Source: Bacteroidaceae bacterium (GTDB lineage Bacteria > Bacteroidota > Bacteroidia > Bacteroidales > Bacteroidaceae). Taken from it: a DNA stretch of 48,890 bases. The notes under the pieces are model-generated. The model was given only the letters and a program-made list of their open reading frames with translations. It was not told where the DNA came from and ran no database searches. Made by a program: the position numbers and the translations under genes. Shown here piece by piece: positions 1-8,650 of the stretch. Each line of letters opens with the position of its first letter. Positions within the stretch are counted from its first letter, which is position 1. The DNA lies in the NCBI GenBank assembly GCA_017470525.1, contig JAFUYM010000063.1, forward strand, positions 1 to 48,890. The letters are read 5' to 3'.

Positions 1-174
1 TACCTCAAGTCGCATCGTGGGGTAAGGGGATGGTGGCTACATATTGATGTTGTGCTGTTGCTTTTTACTGAAAGCTGCTACTAACGACTCATAAATCTAC
101 CCTTAATCGTGTATTGGATGATAGTTGCGGATTTTAGGGCTAAATAAATTTTCGCAAACATATAGTTATGTGAA
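1..174. other. Left-edge non-coding stretch
   Basis: No convincing gene is visible. A CAAACATA at 155-162 reads TATGTTTG on the minus strand, which fits the Bacteroidetes -7 consensus TAnnTTTG, so a promoter reading out of the window is possible. No good -33 TTG sits at the usual distance. A minus-strand ATG at 15 opens a frame to the edge, but five codons are too few to judge. Confidence 0.3.
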
Positions 175-1302
175 TCACAAAATATTCTCAACCGCCCGCA
201 CAAGTGTCTCGTTCTGGAATACGGCACTCCGTTGCCGTATCTTTGCCGAATAGTCTGCCCGTAAATCGGGATGAGTCAAGACCCGCTTCATGGCTTGATA
301 AAGAGGCTCTTCGGAATTCTCGGTCATCAACCCATACTCGCTGTTCTCGCCCAAGAGTTCAGCAGTACCCAAGCATCGAGTGGAGATGATGGGAGTACCA
401 ATGATACATGCCTCTGTCAACACCGTGCTAAATCCTTCGGCATGGGAACTGCTAACAAACCAATCCGCCGCTTTCATATAAGGATATGGATTATCTTGAT
501 TCCCAAACAGACACACCTCTTTTTCTAACTCATTTTGCAAAATTTGCTGTTGCAAAGCCTCATGCTCACTCCCCTCCCCAATCAGCCACAAACGGAAGTC
601 ATGCCCTTCCTGTTTCAATCGAGCACAAGCACTAATGAGGCGGTCATAACCTTTCACGGGTATCAATCTACCCACCGAGACAAAAGTCAATAGTTCCTCA
701 CGTTCCACGGCAAAAGCGTCCGCCTTGCGAAGAATCTCCTTGTCATCCAGAATGTTATAGCAGGTTGTCAAAGGAAAGTCTTTGGCAAGTCTCTCTTGAA
801 AATTACGGCAAACGCCATCCGAAACTCCGACAATGGCGTCATACTGACGATATTCACGCAGATAAGTGTCCCGCTGAACCGCGGAAAGATTGGCAAAGCC
901 ATCTCCATAATGCAACCAAGCCAATTTGCGTGAATGCCGATTGGAAGAATGCGCCAAGAAAGTGGTAGGCAAACCTTCATACCATGCAATCTCTACGTCA
1001 TACCCCCCACCAATCAGCAACTGATGAAGCAACCATTTGCTTCCATGACAGAACGCCAGATTGAATGCCTTATATTTCAGAGGATTGGAATTATCAATCA
1101 AGTATTTATATTTCACATGAGGAGCCAACGAATCAGCGAAGGTGCAACGGTAGTTCTCATAAATACTCTGCTTGAACACCGACATCACGGTCACATCATA
1201 CTTTGCGGCATCCAAACTATTCACCAAGTTGATGAGCACACGCTCGGCACCACCCACCACCATTGACTCTATCAAAAACAGCAATCGCTTCTTTGTCGGC
1301 AT
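175..1302 (-). CDS. GT4 family glycosyltransferase
   Basis: A retaining GT-B glycosyltransferase of 375 aa, expected to add one sugar to a lipid-linked glycan at the cytoplasmic face of the inner membrane. The N-terminus is a short strand followed by the glycine-rich loop GGAE (residues 17-20). The C-terminal half has GRLIPVKGY, with the Arg and Lys that usually hold the nucleotide diphosphate, and an intact EX7E motif within SHAEGFSTVLTE (about residues 288-296). No signal peptide or TM helix is evident. It is the last visible gene of the polysaccharide operon and is separated from the upstream GT2 gene by 171 bases holding a palindrome cluster. It resembles the GT4 proteins at 2364-3512 and 10808-11917, so the three are probably paralogues. 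Donor and acceptor cannot be read from the sequence. Confidence 0.9.
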   Translation of the reverse strand: MPTKKRLLFLIESMVVGGAERVLINLVNSLDAAKYDVTVMSVFKQSIYENYRCTFADSLAPHVKYKYLIDNSNPLKYKAFNLAFCHGSKWLLHQLLIGGGYDVEIAWYEGLPTTFLAHSSNRHSRKLAWLHYGDGFANLSAVQRDTYLREYRQYDAIVGVSDGVCRNFQERLAKDFPLTTCYNILDDKEILRKADAFAVEREELLTFVSVGRLIPVKGYDRLISACARLKQEGHDFRLWLIGEGSEHEALQQQILQNELEKEVCLFGNQDNPYPYMKAADWFVSSSHAEGFSTVLTEACIIGTPIISTRCLGTAELLGENSEYGLMTENSEEPLYQAMKRVLTHPDLRADYSAKIRQRSAVFQNETLVRAVENIL

Positions 1303-1345
1303 CTCCGTTCAGAAAAATCTTAAATGATTCAACTTTTCCACATTT

Positions 1346-1412
1346 AGTGTACCCGAGGGGTACGACGTACCGTACTCGAGGGGTACGCCCTGGTGTACCC
1401 CTCGGGTACACT
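1346..1412. repeat. Cluster of three palindromic 15-mers (inverted repeat)
   Basis: Two 18-base arms, 1346-1363 and 1395-1412, are perfect reverse complements. Each contains GTACCCGAGGGGTAC or its complement. A third near copy, GTACTCGAGGGGTAC, lies between them at 1372-1386. Each copy is itself an imperfect palindrome (GTACCC...GGGTAC). The cluster lies between two polysaccharide glycosyltransferase genes read leftward. It could fold as a strong hairpin in the transcript (attenuator or processing site) or be a small mobile palindrome. Confidence 0.8.
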
Positions 1413-1473
1413 TTCTTTTAAAAAGAAAAACGCTGCATCACAAAAAAGTCCAACCTTGTCCATCTCCATCTGT

Positions 1474-2367
1474 TCATCCTACATTCTCTTTGAGTTGCTT
1501 TTTCCGCCGAAGCGACAACAACCATCCCAATGGGAACAAACAATAGACCAACTTACTATTGCACTGCTTCAGATAGGAGTATTCGCCAGCCAAACAGCAG
1601 CAGGAGATGAATTGCAGCACAGTGTTCACCCGACCCTCTTTCTGATATTTCAATTGGGTGTTGAACAGCATGGCATATCCCATCGGGTTGCGTTTCAACA
1701 ATGACCATGTAGATTTTGTAAGTCCACCTTCCTGGTACTCACAATAATAAATTGGGGTGTCGAACCAACGAAGGCGATAGCCATCCAATGCCATTTGGTC
1801 CCAAACAACTGCTTCAGGAGTGAAGATTTCACCTTCCCACACGGGGAACTTATAATGCTTCAATTTCTCCGTATAGAAGACCTCCGCCATGTCTGACACC
1901 AAGTTGTACCGAGAACGTTCCAAATTGTTACAATCAACATGTCCTACGGCAGGGTCGATTTGAGGTTTCCCCTGTATGAAACTGCCATCAAAGCAAACCC
2001 GCAATCCCGAAATGCCGATAAAGGATTCATCCCCCTTTGGCAAAGTCTCAAACGCCTGCTTGATAAAAGAGATGGCATGGGGAACTAAAGCATCATCTGA
2101 ATCAACAATAAAGAAGTATTCCCCCCGAGCCATGTCCACCGCCCGATTTATCGCCCGTTGTTTGCCCCCATTCTTAACCTTCTGATAGATAAGCGAGAAC
2201 GGATGCTCCCGTGTTGTCCATTCATCAAACAGCACTTGCGTATCGTCAGTGGAACCATCATCTATCACCAGCCACTCAAAGTCCATGCAATCCTGCTTGC
2301 AAATGGACTCGTACAACCTCGGCAACAAATGAGCACGATTATAGGTGGGGGTAAAGATGGTTATCAT
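1474..2367 (-). CDS. GT2 family glycosyltransferase
   Basis: An inverting GT-A glycosyltransferase of 297 aa. It begins MITIFTPTYNRAHLL, the classic first strand of the GT2 fold, followed by the nucleotide-binding Asp in DDGSTD (about residues 36-41) and the metal-binding DSDD (about 90-93). The start at 2367 is preferred because its ATG overlaps the TGA of the upstream GT4 gene as ATGA, implying translational coupling; the frame extends 12 codons further upstream without support. A short basic or hydrophobic stretch near the C-terminus may bring it to the membrane. Its role in the polysaccharide repeat unit is inferred from position only. Confidence 0.9.
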   Translation of the reverse strand: MITIFTPTYNRAHLLPRLYESICKQDCMDFEWLVIDDGSTDDTQVLFDEWTTREHPFSLIYQKVKNGGKQRAINRAVDMARGEYFFIVDSDDALVPHAISFIKQAFETLPKGDESFIGISGLRVCFDGSFIQGKPQIDPAVGHVDCNNLERSRYNLVSDMAEVFYTEKLKHYKFPVWEGEIFTPEAVVWDQMALDGYRLRWFDTPIYYCEYQEGGLTKSTWSLLKRNPMGYAMLFNTQLKYQKEGRVNTVLQFISCCCLAGEYSYLKQCNSKLVYCLFPLGWLLSLRRKKQLKENVG

Positions 2368-3512
2368 GCCATTAACAAATCTTCTATCGGCCGCATCAAG
2401 CACTCTATCGAGAACTCTTTTCCACGCTCCACAGCCTTTTGCCGATAATGCTTCAGCAAAGCCTCATCAGACAACAACTGCTTCAGCCCTGCATACAATG
2501 CCTCATCATCATTTTCGGTAATCATGCCACACTCACCATCTTTCAGCAACTCTGCCATGCCACTGCAATCGGTGGTAATGACAGGAAGCCCAAGGATGAG
2601 GGCTTCGGTGACTGCGGTGCTGTAACCTTCCGATAAAGAAGAACAAATAAACAAATCGCCCATGCGCAAATATTTATATGGATTGGCATGGAAACCAAGA
2701 AGTCTCACATGTTCCTGCAAATGATGTTCTTCTATGTAGTTTTCCAGCATTCCTCTTTCTGTGCCATCGCCCAGTATCCACAAATTCACGTCAATTCTCT
2801 CGTCCGTCAATTTCTTCATGATTTTTAGCAAACGCATGTATGCTTTTTGTGGTTCCAATCGACCAACCGTCACCAGAAGCATCGACTCTGGGTGTTTCTG
2901 GATGACAGGCTCTTGGGAACTTGCCAGGATTGCGTCTGAGTGAATCGAATTATAGATGGTGGCTGCTGGCACATCTACTTTGGGGAACTCCTGATGGAAT
3001 GCTGCAACAACGGTATCTGACACGCCAATAATCTGAGCGTACCGAGCATAAGCCTCTGACTCTTCTTCTAAATCTCGATACACTCTTCTTGTCCAATGAT
3101 TCTGATGCAAGTCAATATGCACCCACGCTATCTTTTTTGCCTCCCGATTCGTGGAATGGCTCAGCAATTTCGTTGTAAATCCTTCCACAAAAGCCACTTC
3201 CACATCATTTCCCTGCGGAACAAACAGGCGATAAACCCACGAGAGGGGTAACCAACGATAAACAAGATGATGCTTCAACTTGTAAATCAAATTTTGAAAG
3301 CCACTTTTTCCCGCAGGGTCACTCAATATGGCTCGATATGTCACCTGCTCCTTCACCACCTCCTCATACTTTCCTCCTCCGCTGATGGCACAAACTGTCA
3401 CGTCAAACCGCTCCTTGTCAATGTGCTGCACCAACGTCGTGAGCACCTTCTCCGCCCCACCACCTGCCAGCGACTCTATGAGAAACAGCACCTTACGCTT
3501 TTGCATTTTCAT
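2364..3512 (-). CDS. GT4 family glycosyltransferase
   Basis: A 382-aa retaining GT-B transferase and the best intact member of the local GT4 paralogue set. It shows KVLFLIESLAGGGAEKVL at the N-terminus, GRLEPQKAY with the diphosphate-binding Arg and Lys, and the EX7E motif with Glu about 295 and 303. The first in-frame start in the open frame is a TTG at 3518; the ATG at 3512 or at 3506 is more likely. It overlaps the end of the GH88/105-like gene by 20 bases and overlaps the next GT2 gene as ATGA. This protein is the natural reference for the degenerate paralogue at 10808-11917. Confidence 0.9.
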   Translation of the reverse strand: MKMQKRKVLFLIESLAGGGAEKVLTTLVQHIDKERFDVTVCAISGGGKYEEVVKEQVTYRAILSDPAGKSGFQNLIYKLKHHLVYRWLPLSWVYRLFVPQGNDVEVAFVEGFTTKLLSHSTNREAKKIAWVHIDLHQNHWTRRVYRDLEEESEAYARYAQIIGVSDTVVAAFHQEFPKVDVPAATIYNSIHSDAILASSQEPVIQKHPESMLLVTVGRLEPQKAYMRLLKIMKKLTDERIDVNLWILGDGTERGMLENYIEEHHLQEHVRLLGFHANPYKYLRMGDLFICSSLSEGYSTAVTEALILGLPVITTDCSGMAELLKDGECGMITENDDEALYAGLKQLLSDEALLKHYRQKAVERGKEFSIECLMRPIEDLLMA

Positions 3513-4581
3513 CAACAAAAGAATCCAATTGTTTTGACAGCATTAGCACAAGTCCTTGCACAAAAGGCATGACAGAGAAAATCTGCGAATAATAGCCGAT
3601 GCCGTATGTGTCACCTTGGCAATTGTCTACAGCACCATTACGTCGGGTGGCTTTCATCAAGGCTTTTTCTGCTTGACGGGCTGCATGCAAGAATGTTTGC
3701 TCACCCGAGATGCGGTAGGCGGAAAGAAACAACAAACCGATTAAAACCGTGGCAGAAGACTCCATGCGAGCCTGTAGGTCGAACACAAAACAACCGAAAC
3801 TTCCATCGCCTTTCTGATGAGGCAGCAATGCCTTTGCCAAATTCATGATACGCTCACCTTGTCCCTCCATATCTGCCGTTTCTATCAATGCCAGGATATA
3901 CCAGCCGATTCCACGCCCCCAATCAAAAACACCGCGTGGCAGATTCCGCTCCACATTGTATGCATGGGCAGGAAACACGCCATTCAACAAGGCTTTGTCA
4001 TACTCCTCCAATTGTCGTTTTGCCAAATCGTCCCATCTACAAGCATGCAGGAAAGGAAGCACCATGCCCAAAGTGTCCACAAAACGGATGTTTTTCACCC
4101 ATGGGCGGTAGTGAATGGTTCCTTGTTCCTTCACTGCCTGATATTGGGCTAATATCCCATTTTCTGCATTGGGAGGTAAAACACCACTTTTTTTCAGGGC
4201 ATACGCCAAGAGCAAATCTTCGGGCATGCCATTTTCTGCTTTCAGTCGATTCGAATGAATCCGCACATACTCAACTGCGGCTTCTTGTCCCAATCCCATC
4301 AGCAGCCCTGCATCTTGCCACGTCTGTATGGTTGCATTGCGATACCGTCCTCTGATGATGTCCCACAATATCAATCGGTCTTGCGCCGTCTGCCGCACCG
4401 TCGGAGCATGCTTCAGCCAAGCCTTTGCCTTCCGCTCCACGGCTTGCTGCCACTCCTGCCGATTATTCCATCTGCCAATATGAATGCGTGCTTGCCACTC
4501 GCCAAGGTTCACGACAGCATCCACCACGACAAATAGCAAACAAACAAACGCTACACCACCCAACACAAAAGCAAGCACCAT
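3493..4581 (-). CDS. Membrane-anchored GH88/GH105-like protein
   Basis: A 362-aa protein with a hydrophobic segment at residues 2-24 and no clear cleavage site, so probably an N-terminal membrane anchor. The rest looks like the alpha/alpha toroid of unsaturated glucuronyl/rhamnogalacturonyl hydrolases: FVDTLGMVLPFLHACR matches the part of the GH105 gene at 21640-22908 that holds one conserved Asp, and WGRGIGWYILALIE matches WSRGNGWVYAALV there. The DADDYCCC-like segment of that GH105 protein has no evident counterpart, so activity on unsaturated uronides is uncertain. It sits 3 bases after a GT2 gene and overlaps the next GT4 gene, firmly inside the polysaccharide operon. It may trim or release the exported glycan. 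Confidence 0.75.
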   Translation of the reverse strand: MVLAFVLGGVAFVCLLFVVVDAVVNLGEWQARIHIGRWNNRQEWQQAVERKAKAWLKHAPTVRQTAQDRLILWDIIRGRYRNATIQTWQDAGLLMGLGQEAAVEYVRIHSNRLKAENGMPEDLLLAYALKKSGVLPPNAENGILAQYQAVKEQGTIHYRPWVKNIRFVDTLGMVLPFLHACRWDDLAKRQLEEYDKALLNGVFPAHAYNVERNLPRGVFDWGRGIGWYILALIETADMEGQGERIMNLAKALLPHQKGDGSFGCFVFDLQARMESSATVLIGLLFLSAYRISGEQTFLHAARQAEKALMKATRRNGAVDNCQGDTYGIGYYSQIFSVMPFVQGLVLMLSKQLDSFVDENAKA

Positions 4582-4584
4582 CTA

Positions 4585-5574
4585 TCAGAAATAACGCTTC
4601 AAAACAGGCATGAAACAACACTTCATGCACAAATAGACAAAATACTCTTTCCAGTTATCAAAGATGTTCCGAAAGCCGACCACTTTCATGGCATCTTGTA
4701 TCATCGGAAGCAGAAGGACTTCACGAATATACTTCTCTTTCGGCTCACCATTTGCCTTGCGATTGAGCATCAGCATGCGACTATAACTCTTCACCGCCCG
4801 CTCTGCAACATCAAGACTAAAGGGGGTAAGATTATCCCAAGAGTTGTCTGCAATTAGTTTTCTCTTAACAGCGTACCCCATTGACAACGACTCCTCCATA
4901 TAAGGGTTGTACCGCCTTTCACGCATAATGCTATGAGGATTATCAATACGATAATGATAAGGGGCATCATCCGACAAGTAAACCCGTTGAGCATGGGCAA
5001 ACACTTCCATCATAAATATCATATCCTCCGCAAAGCGAACATTCGTATTGAAACAAATATTGTACTTTTGAAGGAAATCGCGTCGAATCATGTATCTCCA
5101 AACAAAACATAAGTCATCTGAAGATTGAGGTTGGGTTGTGGAAGCCAATAACTGAGATGGGGACAAAACCGTTCCCGTTTGCATAGTGTAGTGTGAGGAT
5201 TGTCCCTGAGGATAAGTTTTATAGGAAAAGCCTAACACTTCAACCTGCTGATTTTCGGAAATTTGATAAAGATGTTCCAAAGCGTCTTCATCTAAAAAGT
5301 CATCAGCATCCACAAACACTATATATGTTCCACGTGCCTGCGCCATCGCAACAGAACGAGCAGAAGCAAGCCCTTGATTATCTTGTGCAATAACCCTTAT
5401 ACGGTCATCTTGTTCTACATACTGTTGCAATATTGCTGCTGACCCATCCGTACTTCCATCATTCACACAAATGCACTCCCAATCACTAAAAGACTGCGAA
5501 ACAATACTATTCAAACAAACATCCAAGTATTGTTCAGCATTGTAAACAGGAAGAATAACAGAAATTTTAGGCAT
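4585..5574 (-). CDS. GT2 family glycosyltransferase
   Basis: A 329-aa inverting GT-A transferase opening with MPKISVILPVYNAEQYLDVCL, then NDGSTDGS and VDADDFLDEDAL, the nucleotide- and metal-binding motifs of GT2. A basic, aromatic C-terminal tail (FRNIFDNWKEYFVYLCMK) may associate with the membrane. The ATG at 5574 shares one base with the TGA of the upstream gene (TGATG), which favours it over the GTG one codon earlier. It is one of three GT2 enzymes in this operon. Confidence 0.9.
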   Translation of the reverse strand: MPKISVILPVYNAEQYLDVCLNSIVSQSFSDWECICVNDGSTDGSAAILQQYVEQDDRIRVIAQDNQGLASARSVAMAQARGTYIVFVDADDFLDEDALEHLYQISENQQVEVLGFSYKTYPQGQSSHYTMQTGTVLSPSQLLASTTQPQSSDDLCFVWRYMIRRDFLQKYNICFNTNVRFAEDMIFMMEVFAHAQRVYLSDDAPYHYRIDNPHSIMRERRYNPYMEESLSMGYAVKRKLIADNSWDNLTPFSLDVAERAVKSYSRMLMLNRKANGEPKEKYIREVLLLPMIQDAMKVVGFRNIFDNWKEYFVYLCMKCCFMPVLKRYF

Positions 5575-6488
5575 CACTCAAAAACCTTCACTATCTGTGA
5601 CTGATATTCTTCATTCACACTACTCTCATCACCAGAATACCCTCCAGCCTCATGAACATATTTGTTAGGAATTGGAACTTTGGTCAATGTCCCCATCTTA
5701 TACCATTCATATTCAGTATCTACATTCCCGATGTCAATGGCCTGATAGTCTCTTTTTGCCAAATCGTAAGCAAGCACAGTCGCCGTCGGTCCCAACGCAA
5801 GTATCACCTGCCATTCATCTGCTGGATATCGTAACACCTCTTTCATGATGTCATCATACTTAGAGAATGCGCTCACCTGGGGTCCAAGGACTCGCTTGAT
5901 TTGTTTGCACCCTGCAAACAAATCATTCCCTACTCCCAAACAACTTTTCTGTCCTTCCACCAACAAAATATTCTTTCCCTCCCAAATCTTCTTTAACATA
6001 TCAAAATACTCCCCAGCATGACTTTTGTCCTTATACATCAGATAACATCTTGACATATGGGTGTTATAATATTGTCGATCTTTCAACAAATACTTGTACC
6101 ACGTACTACGATAATAAGACAAATGCCACTTCCAAAACTTTTTGTGATGGGCATCATACTTTTCCACGCCTTCAAAAGCATCAATCAAACAGGTGATATG
6201 TTGAGGAATGGGCTTATTCAAGACATCTATCAGTTTTTCACACAATTCAGCAGAATTTGCCTGATAACCTATATGGTCTCCATGAAGTATCTTCATCTCC
6301 GCATCACCAAACCGACTTATAGAACAGCCTGTATCCAGAATATATTGTATGGTCTCGCGAATGGATGCCACTTTCGGTGCCCGATGAGTTTTCCTGTAAC
6401 AAAAATCATACAACAGTTGCAGTTTGTCCCGCAACTCAACACTTCTATCATAAGTCCAATTCCAAATGTTAACAAGAAATTTTTTCAT
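5574..6488 (-). CDS. GT-D fold glycosyltransferase (DUF1792-like)
   Basis: A 304-aa protein matching the GT-D class of glycosyltransferases (formerly DUF1792, first described in streptococcal adhesin glycosylation). The key sign is SRFGDAEMKI near residues 58-67, carrying the D-x-E motif (D62, E64) used for metal and nucleotide-sugar binding. Further family-like stretches are ILLVEGQKSCLGVGNDLF and VILALGPTATVLAYDLA. It has no TM segments. In other bacteria such enzymes act in surface polysaccharide or glycoprotein assembly. Translation continues into the GT2 gene through a TGATG overlap. The family call rests on motif recognition. Confidence 0.75.
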   Translation of the reverse strand: MKKFLVNIWNWTYDRSVELRDKLQLLYDFCYRKTHRAPKVASIRETIQYILDTGCSISRFGDAEMKILHGDHIGYQANSAELCEKLIDVLNKPIPQHITCLIDAFEGVEKYDAHHKKFWKWHLSYYRSTWYKYLLKDRQYYNTHMSRCYLMYKDKSHAGEYFDMLKKIWEGKNILLVEGQKSCLGVGNDLFAGCKQIKRVLGPQVSAFSKYDDIMKEVLRYPADEWQVILALGPTATVLAYDLAKRDYQAIDIGNVDTEYEWYKMGTLTKVPIPNKYVHEAGGYSGDESSVNEEYQSQIVKVFE

Positions 6489-6645
6489 ATATCAGTTTTT
6501 TAACGACAACATCTTTCCCAAATGCCATATTCCCTAAATACAGCCTTTAACGTTTCCACTAACATCTAATAACATAAACCTTGCCTGTCCTCTCCACATT
6601 AACAATCACTATACAAATTCGTCAAACTCTAACTTTTTAAAATAG
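6489..6645. other. AT-rich gap inside the polysaccharide operon
   Basis: 157 bases without a gene between two leftward genes. No TAnnTTTG element and no strong hairpin was seen on the minus strand, so read-through from the upstream genes is assumed. Confidence 0.4.
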
Positions 6646-7467
6646 TTACAATTTCCTAAAATTGGGACCTATCTTTCGTTCTTTACAAAATAGATCTTGC
6701 CAAGAAACAGACATACGATACAACACTGAATACAATTTATCAAAAATCCAAACTCGCTTTAGTTCCAACAAAGAGTTCAACATACGATAGTCCTCCTGAA
6801 CTAACGGTAGAAATATCTTATCAAGCACCTGTTTTCTTTCTTTGTGGCTTTGTTCTATCATCTGATCCGAAATTCCCCCACCCTCAAAAACACTAATGGT
6901 CACTGGTATCTTCTTCAACGTTGCCTGCCCTATCAGTATTGCTTCCACAAAAAACTTCCAATCGGAGCAAATTTTCATCTCCTCATCATATAGTCCGAAT
7001 TGTTCAAACATCGTTCGCTTGATAAATGTACCTGGATGCGGCAGTGTGCCATAAAAAAATTGACGTGCTGTCAGAGCCTCTTCTTTTATATCCCAAATAT
7101 AATCATCACCACCTTCATGCACAATCATGTTTCCTAAGATAAAATCTGATTGTACGCCACATTTAATCACTTCTGCAAGCACATTTGAACCCGCAAGACA
7201 ATCCCCCGAATTCAGCAGCAGCACATACTCTCCTTTTGCCCTCTGTATTCCTTTATTCTGCGCATTGTAGACTCCATTGTCTTTTTCTGAACACCAATAC
7301 GAGAAGTGATGCTTATTTTCCTCTATCAGTTCCCTACTCCCATCTGTCGAACCTCCATCAATAAGAAGCCACTCAAAATCACGAAAAGTCTGAGCCACAA
7401 CAGAATCGATTGTCCGTTTTAGCCCTTCTTTATTATTGTAGTTGATTGTTATAATGGAAAACTTCAT
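6646..7467 (-). CDS. GT2 family glycosyltransferase
   Basis: A 273-aa GT2 enzyme beginning MKFSIITINYNNKEGL, followed by LLIDGGSTDGS and LLNSGD, typical of the WcaA/colanic-acid-type GT2 transferases with SGD in place of the usual metal-binding DxD. The open frame runs 67 codons further upstream but overlaps the preceding GT4 gene in another frame and has no family resemblance there. The ATG at 7467, seven bases after that gene's stop, is the sensible start. Confidence 0.9.
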   Translation of the reverse strand: MKFSIITINYNNKEGLKRTIDSVVAQTFRDFEWLLIDGGSTDGSRELIEENKHHFSYWCSEKDNGVYNAQNKGIQRAKGEYVLLLNSGDCLAGSNVLAEVIKCGVQSDFILGNMIVHEGGDDYIWDIKEEALTARQFFYGTLPHPGTFIKRTMFEQFGLYDEEMKICSDWKFFVEAILIGQATLKKIPVTISVFEGGGISDQMIEQSHKERKQVLDKIFLPLVQEDYRMLNSLLELKRVWIFDKLYSVLYRMSVSWQDLFCKERKIGPNFRKL

Positions 7468-7474
7468 TTCGCTT

Positions 7475-8650
7475 TTATCTATTTGCGATTTCACGATATA
7501 TATTAGCCAACTGTTCTGCACTCTTTTTCCAGGAATACCGTGTAAGCCTCTTACGTTGTTTGGAAAGCAGGGCTTGGCGTTCCTTTTCGCTATAAGAGAA
7601 AATTGTCTCCAGTTTTTCAGACAAGTCTGAATCCTTATCATCCATGTGAAAATAGACGGCAGCATCACCGGCTACCTCTGGAAAGCAACTGGCATGATTC
7701 AACAACACAGGGCAATCTGCCTGATAGGCTTCCAAAATAGGAATGCCAAAACCTTCATATTCACTCGTATAAATAAAACACAGTGCATGATGATATAAAG
7801 AAAAAAAATCATCGTCTGTCGAAACCCAATAATGCTTGAATTGACTTTGAACATGGCATTCAGCAAAAAGCATTCTCTCCTGTTCGTCAAAATCCTTCCC
7901 TGTACATATTACGACTACATCTGGATGGGCGTTCAAAAAAGGAGTGGCATGTTGGACAAACATATCAAATCTTTTATACCCTTTCCGTTGCCCCACATAC
8001 AAGATATAAGGATTTTGACCATTCACAGAAATGCGGGAAACATTTGTTTGCGAGAAAGAACACCCATGATAAATGACATGTATTTTTTCCTCTGGTACGT
8101 GCAAAATGTCTATGACATCCTTTTTCGTATTTTCGCTAACAGCAACAATCACACTTGCCAATGGGGCAAGTTCCTTTTTCATTTGAATTTGAAATTTGTC
8201 ATTGAGGGACTGTTTTGGATATAATTCTGGAATCATATCATGGATGGTCAACACGAAAGGCTTTTTCCCCAGATATGGCAGAAAATAGTTACTAAAAAAT
8301 GTTGGATGAAAGATATCAAACTCTTGTCCTTCTAACAACTTAATAGAATAATTTAATTCACCATTGGGATAATACCCCCCATGCGTAAGTTTATCATACC
8401 AAACGTGTAACATTCCCTTGCCAGGGAAATAGTTCCTGCAAATAAAATTCTCATAGGCATAACCAATTGGATGCACCCCATCAAGTTCTTGAACATAAAT
8501 ATTATCAGACTCACGCACCGCAAATTGGGCACGAATATCTTTTGGCAGGTGCTTATACAATTCTACAAAACATCGAGACACTCCTCCAAACTTTTGCATT
8601 TGGAAAGCCTGATAATCATAAAGAACCCTTACGTCGCCCACTTTATTCAT
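7475..8650 (-). CDS. GT4 family glycosyltransferase
   Basis: A 391-aa GT-B retaining transferase of a different subgroup from the three GGAE-type proteins nearby. The N-terminus holds FGGVSRCFVEL, the C-terminal domain ILYVGQRKGYKRFDMF and TSEYEGFGIPILEAY with the EX7E motif intact, resembling mannosyl/rhamnosyl GT4 enzymes. The ATG at 8650 overlaps the TGA of the ABC ATPase gene as ATGA. This tight coupling to the exporter suggests a core role in making the exported chain. Confidence 0.9.
   Translation of the reverse strand: MNKVGDVRVLYDYQAFQMQKFGGVSRCFVELYKHLPKDIRAQFAVRESDNIYVQELDGVHPIGYAYENFICRNYFPGKGMLHVWYDKLTHGGYYPNGELNYSIKLLEGQEFDIFHPTFFSNYFLPYLGKKPFVLTIHDMIPELYPKQSLNDKFQIQMKKELAPLASVIVAVSENTKKDVIDILHVPEEKIHVIYHGCSFSQTNVSRISVNGQNPYILYVGQRKGYKRFDMFVQHATPFLNAHPDVVVICTGKDFDEQERMLFAECHVQSQFKHYWVSTDDDFFSLYHHALCFIYTSEYEGFGIPILEAYQADCPVLLNHASCFPEVAGDAAVYFHMDDKDSDLSEKLETIFSYSEKERQALLSKQRKRLTRYSWKKSAEQLANIYREIANR

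Noticed and set aside
7468-7668. 67-codon extension of the GT2 protein encoded at 6646-7467
   Set aside because: It overlaps the upstream GT4 gene in another frame, and the GT2 fold begins exactly at MKFSIITINYNN.
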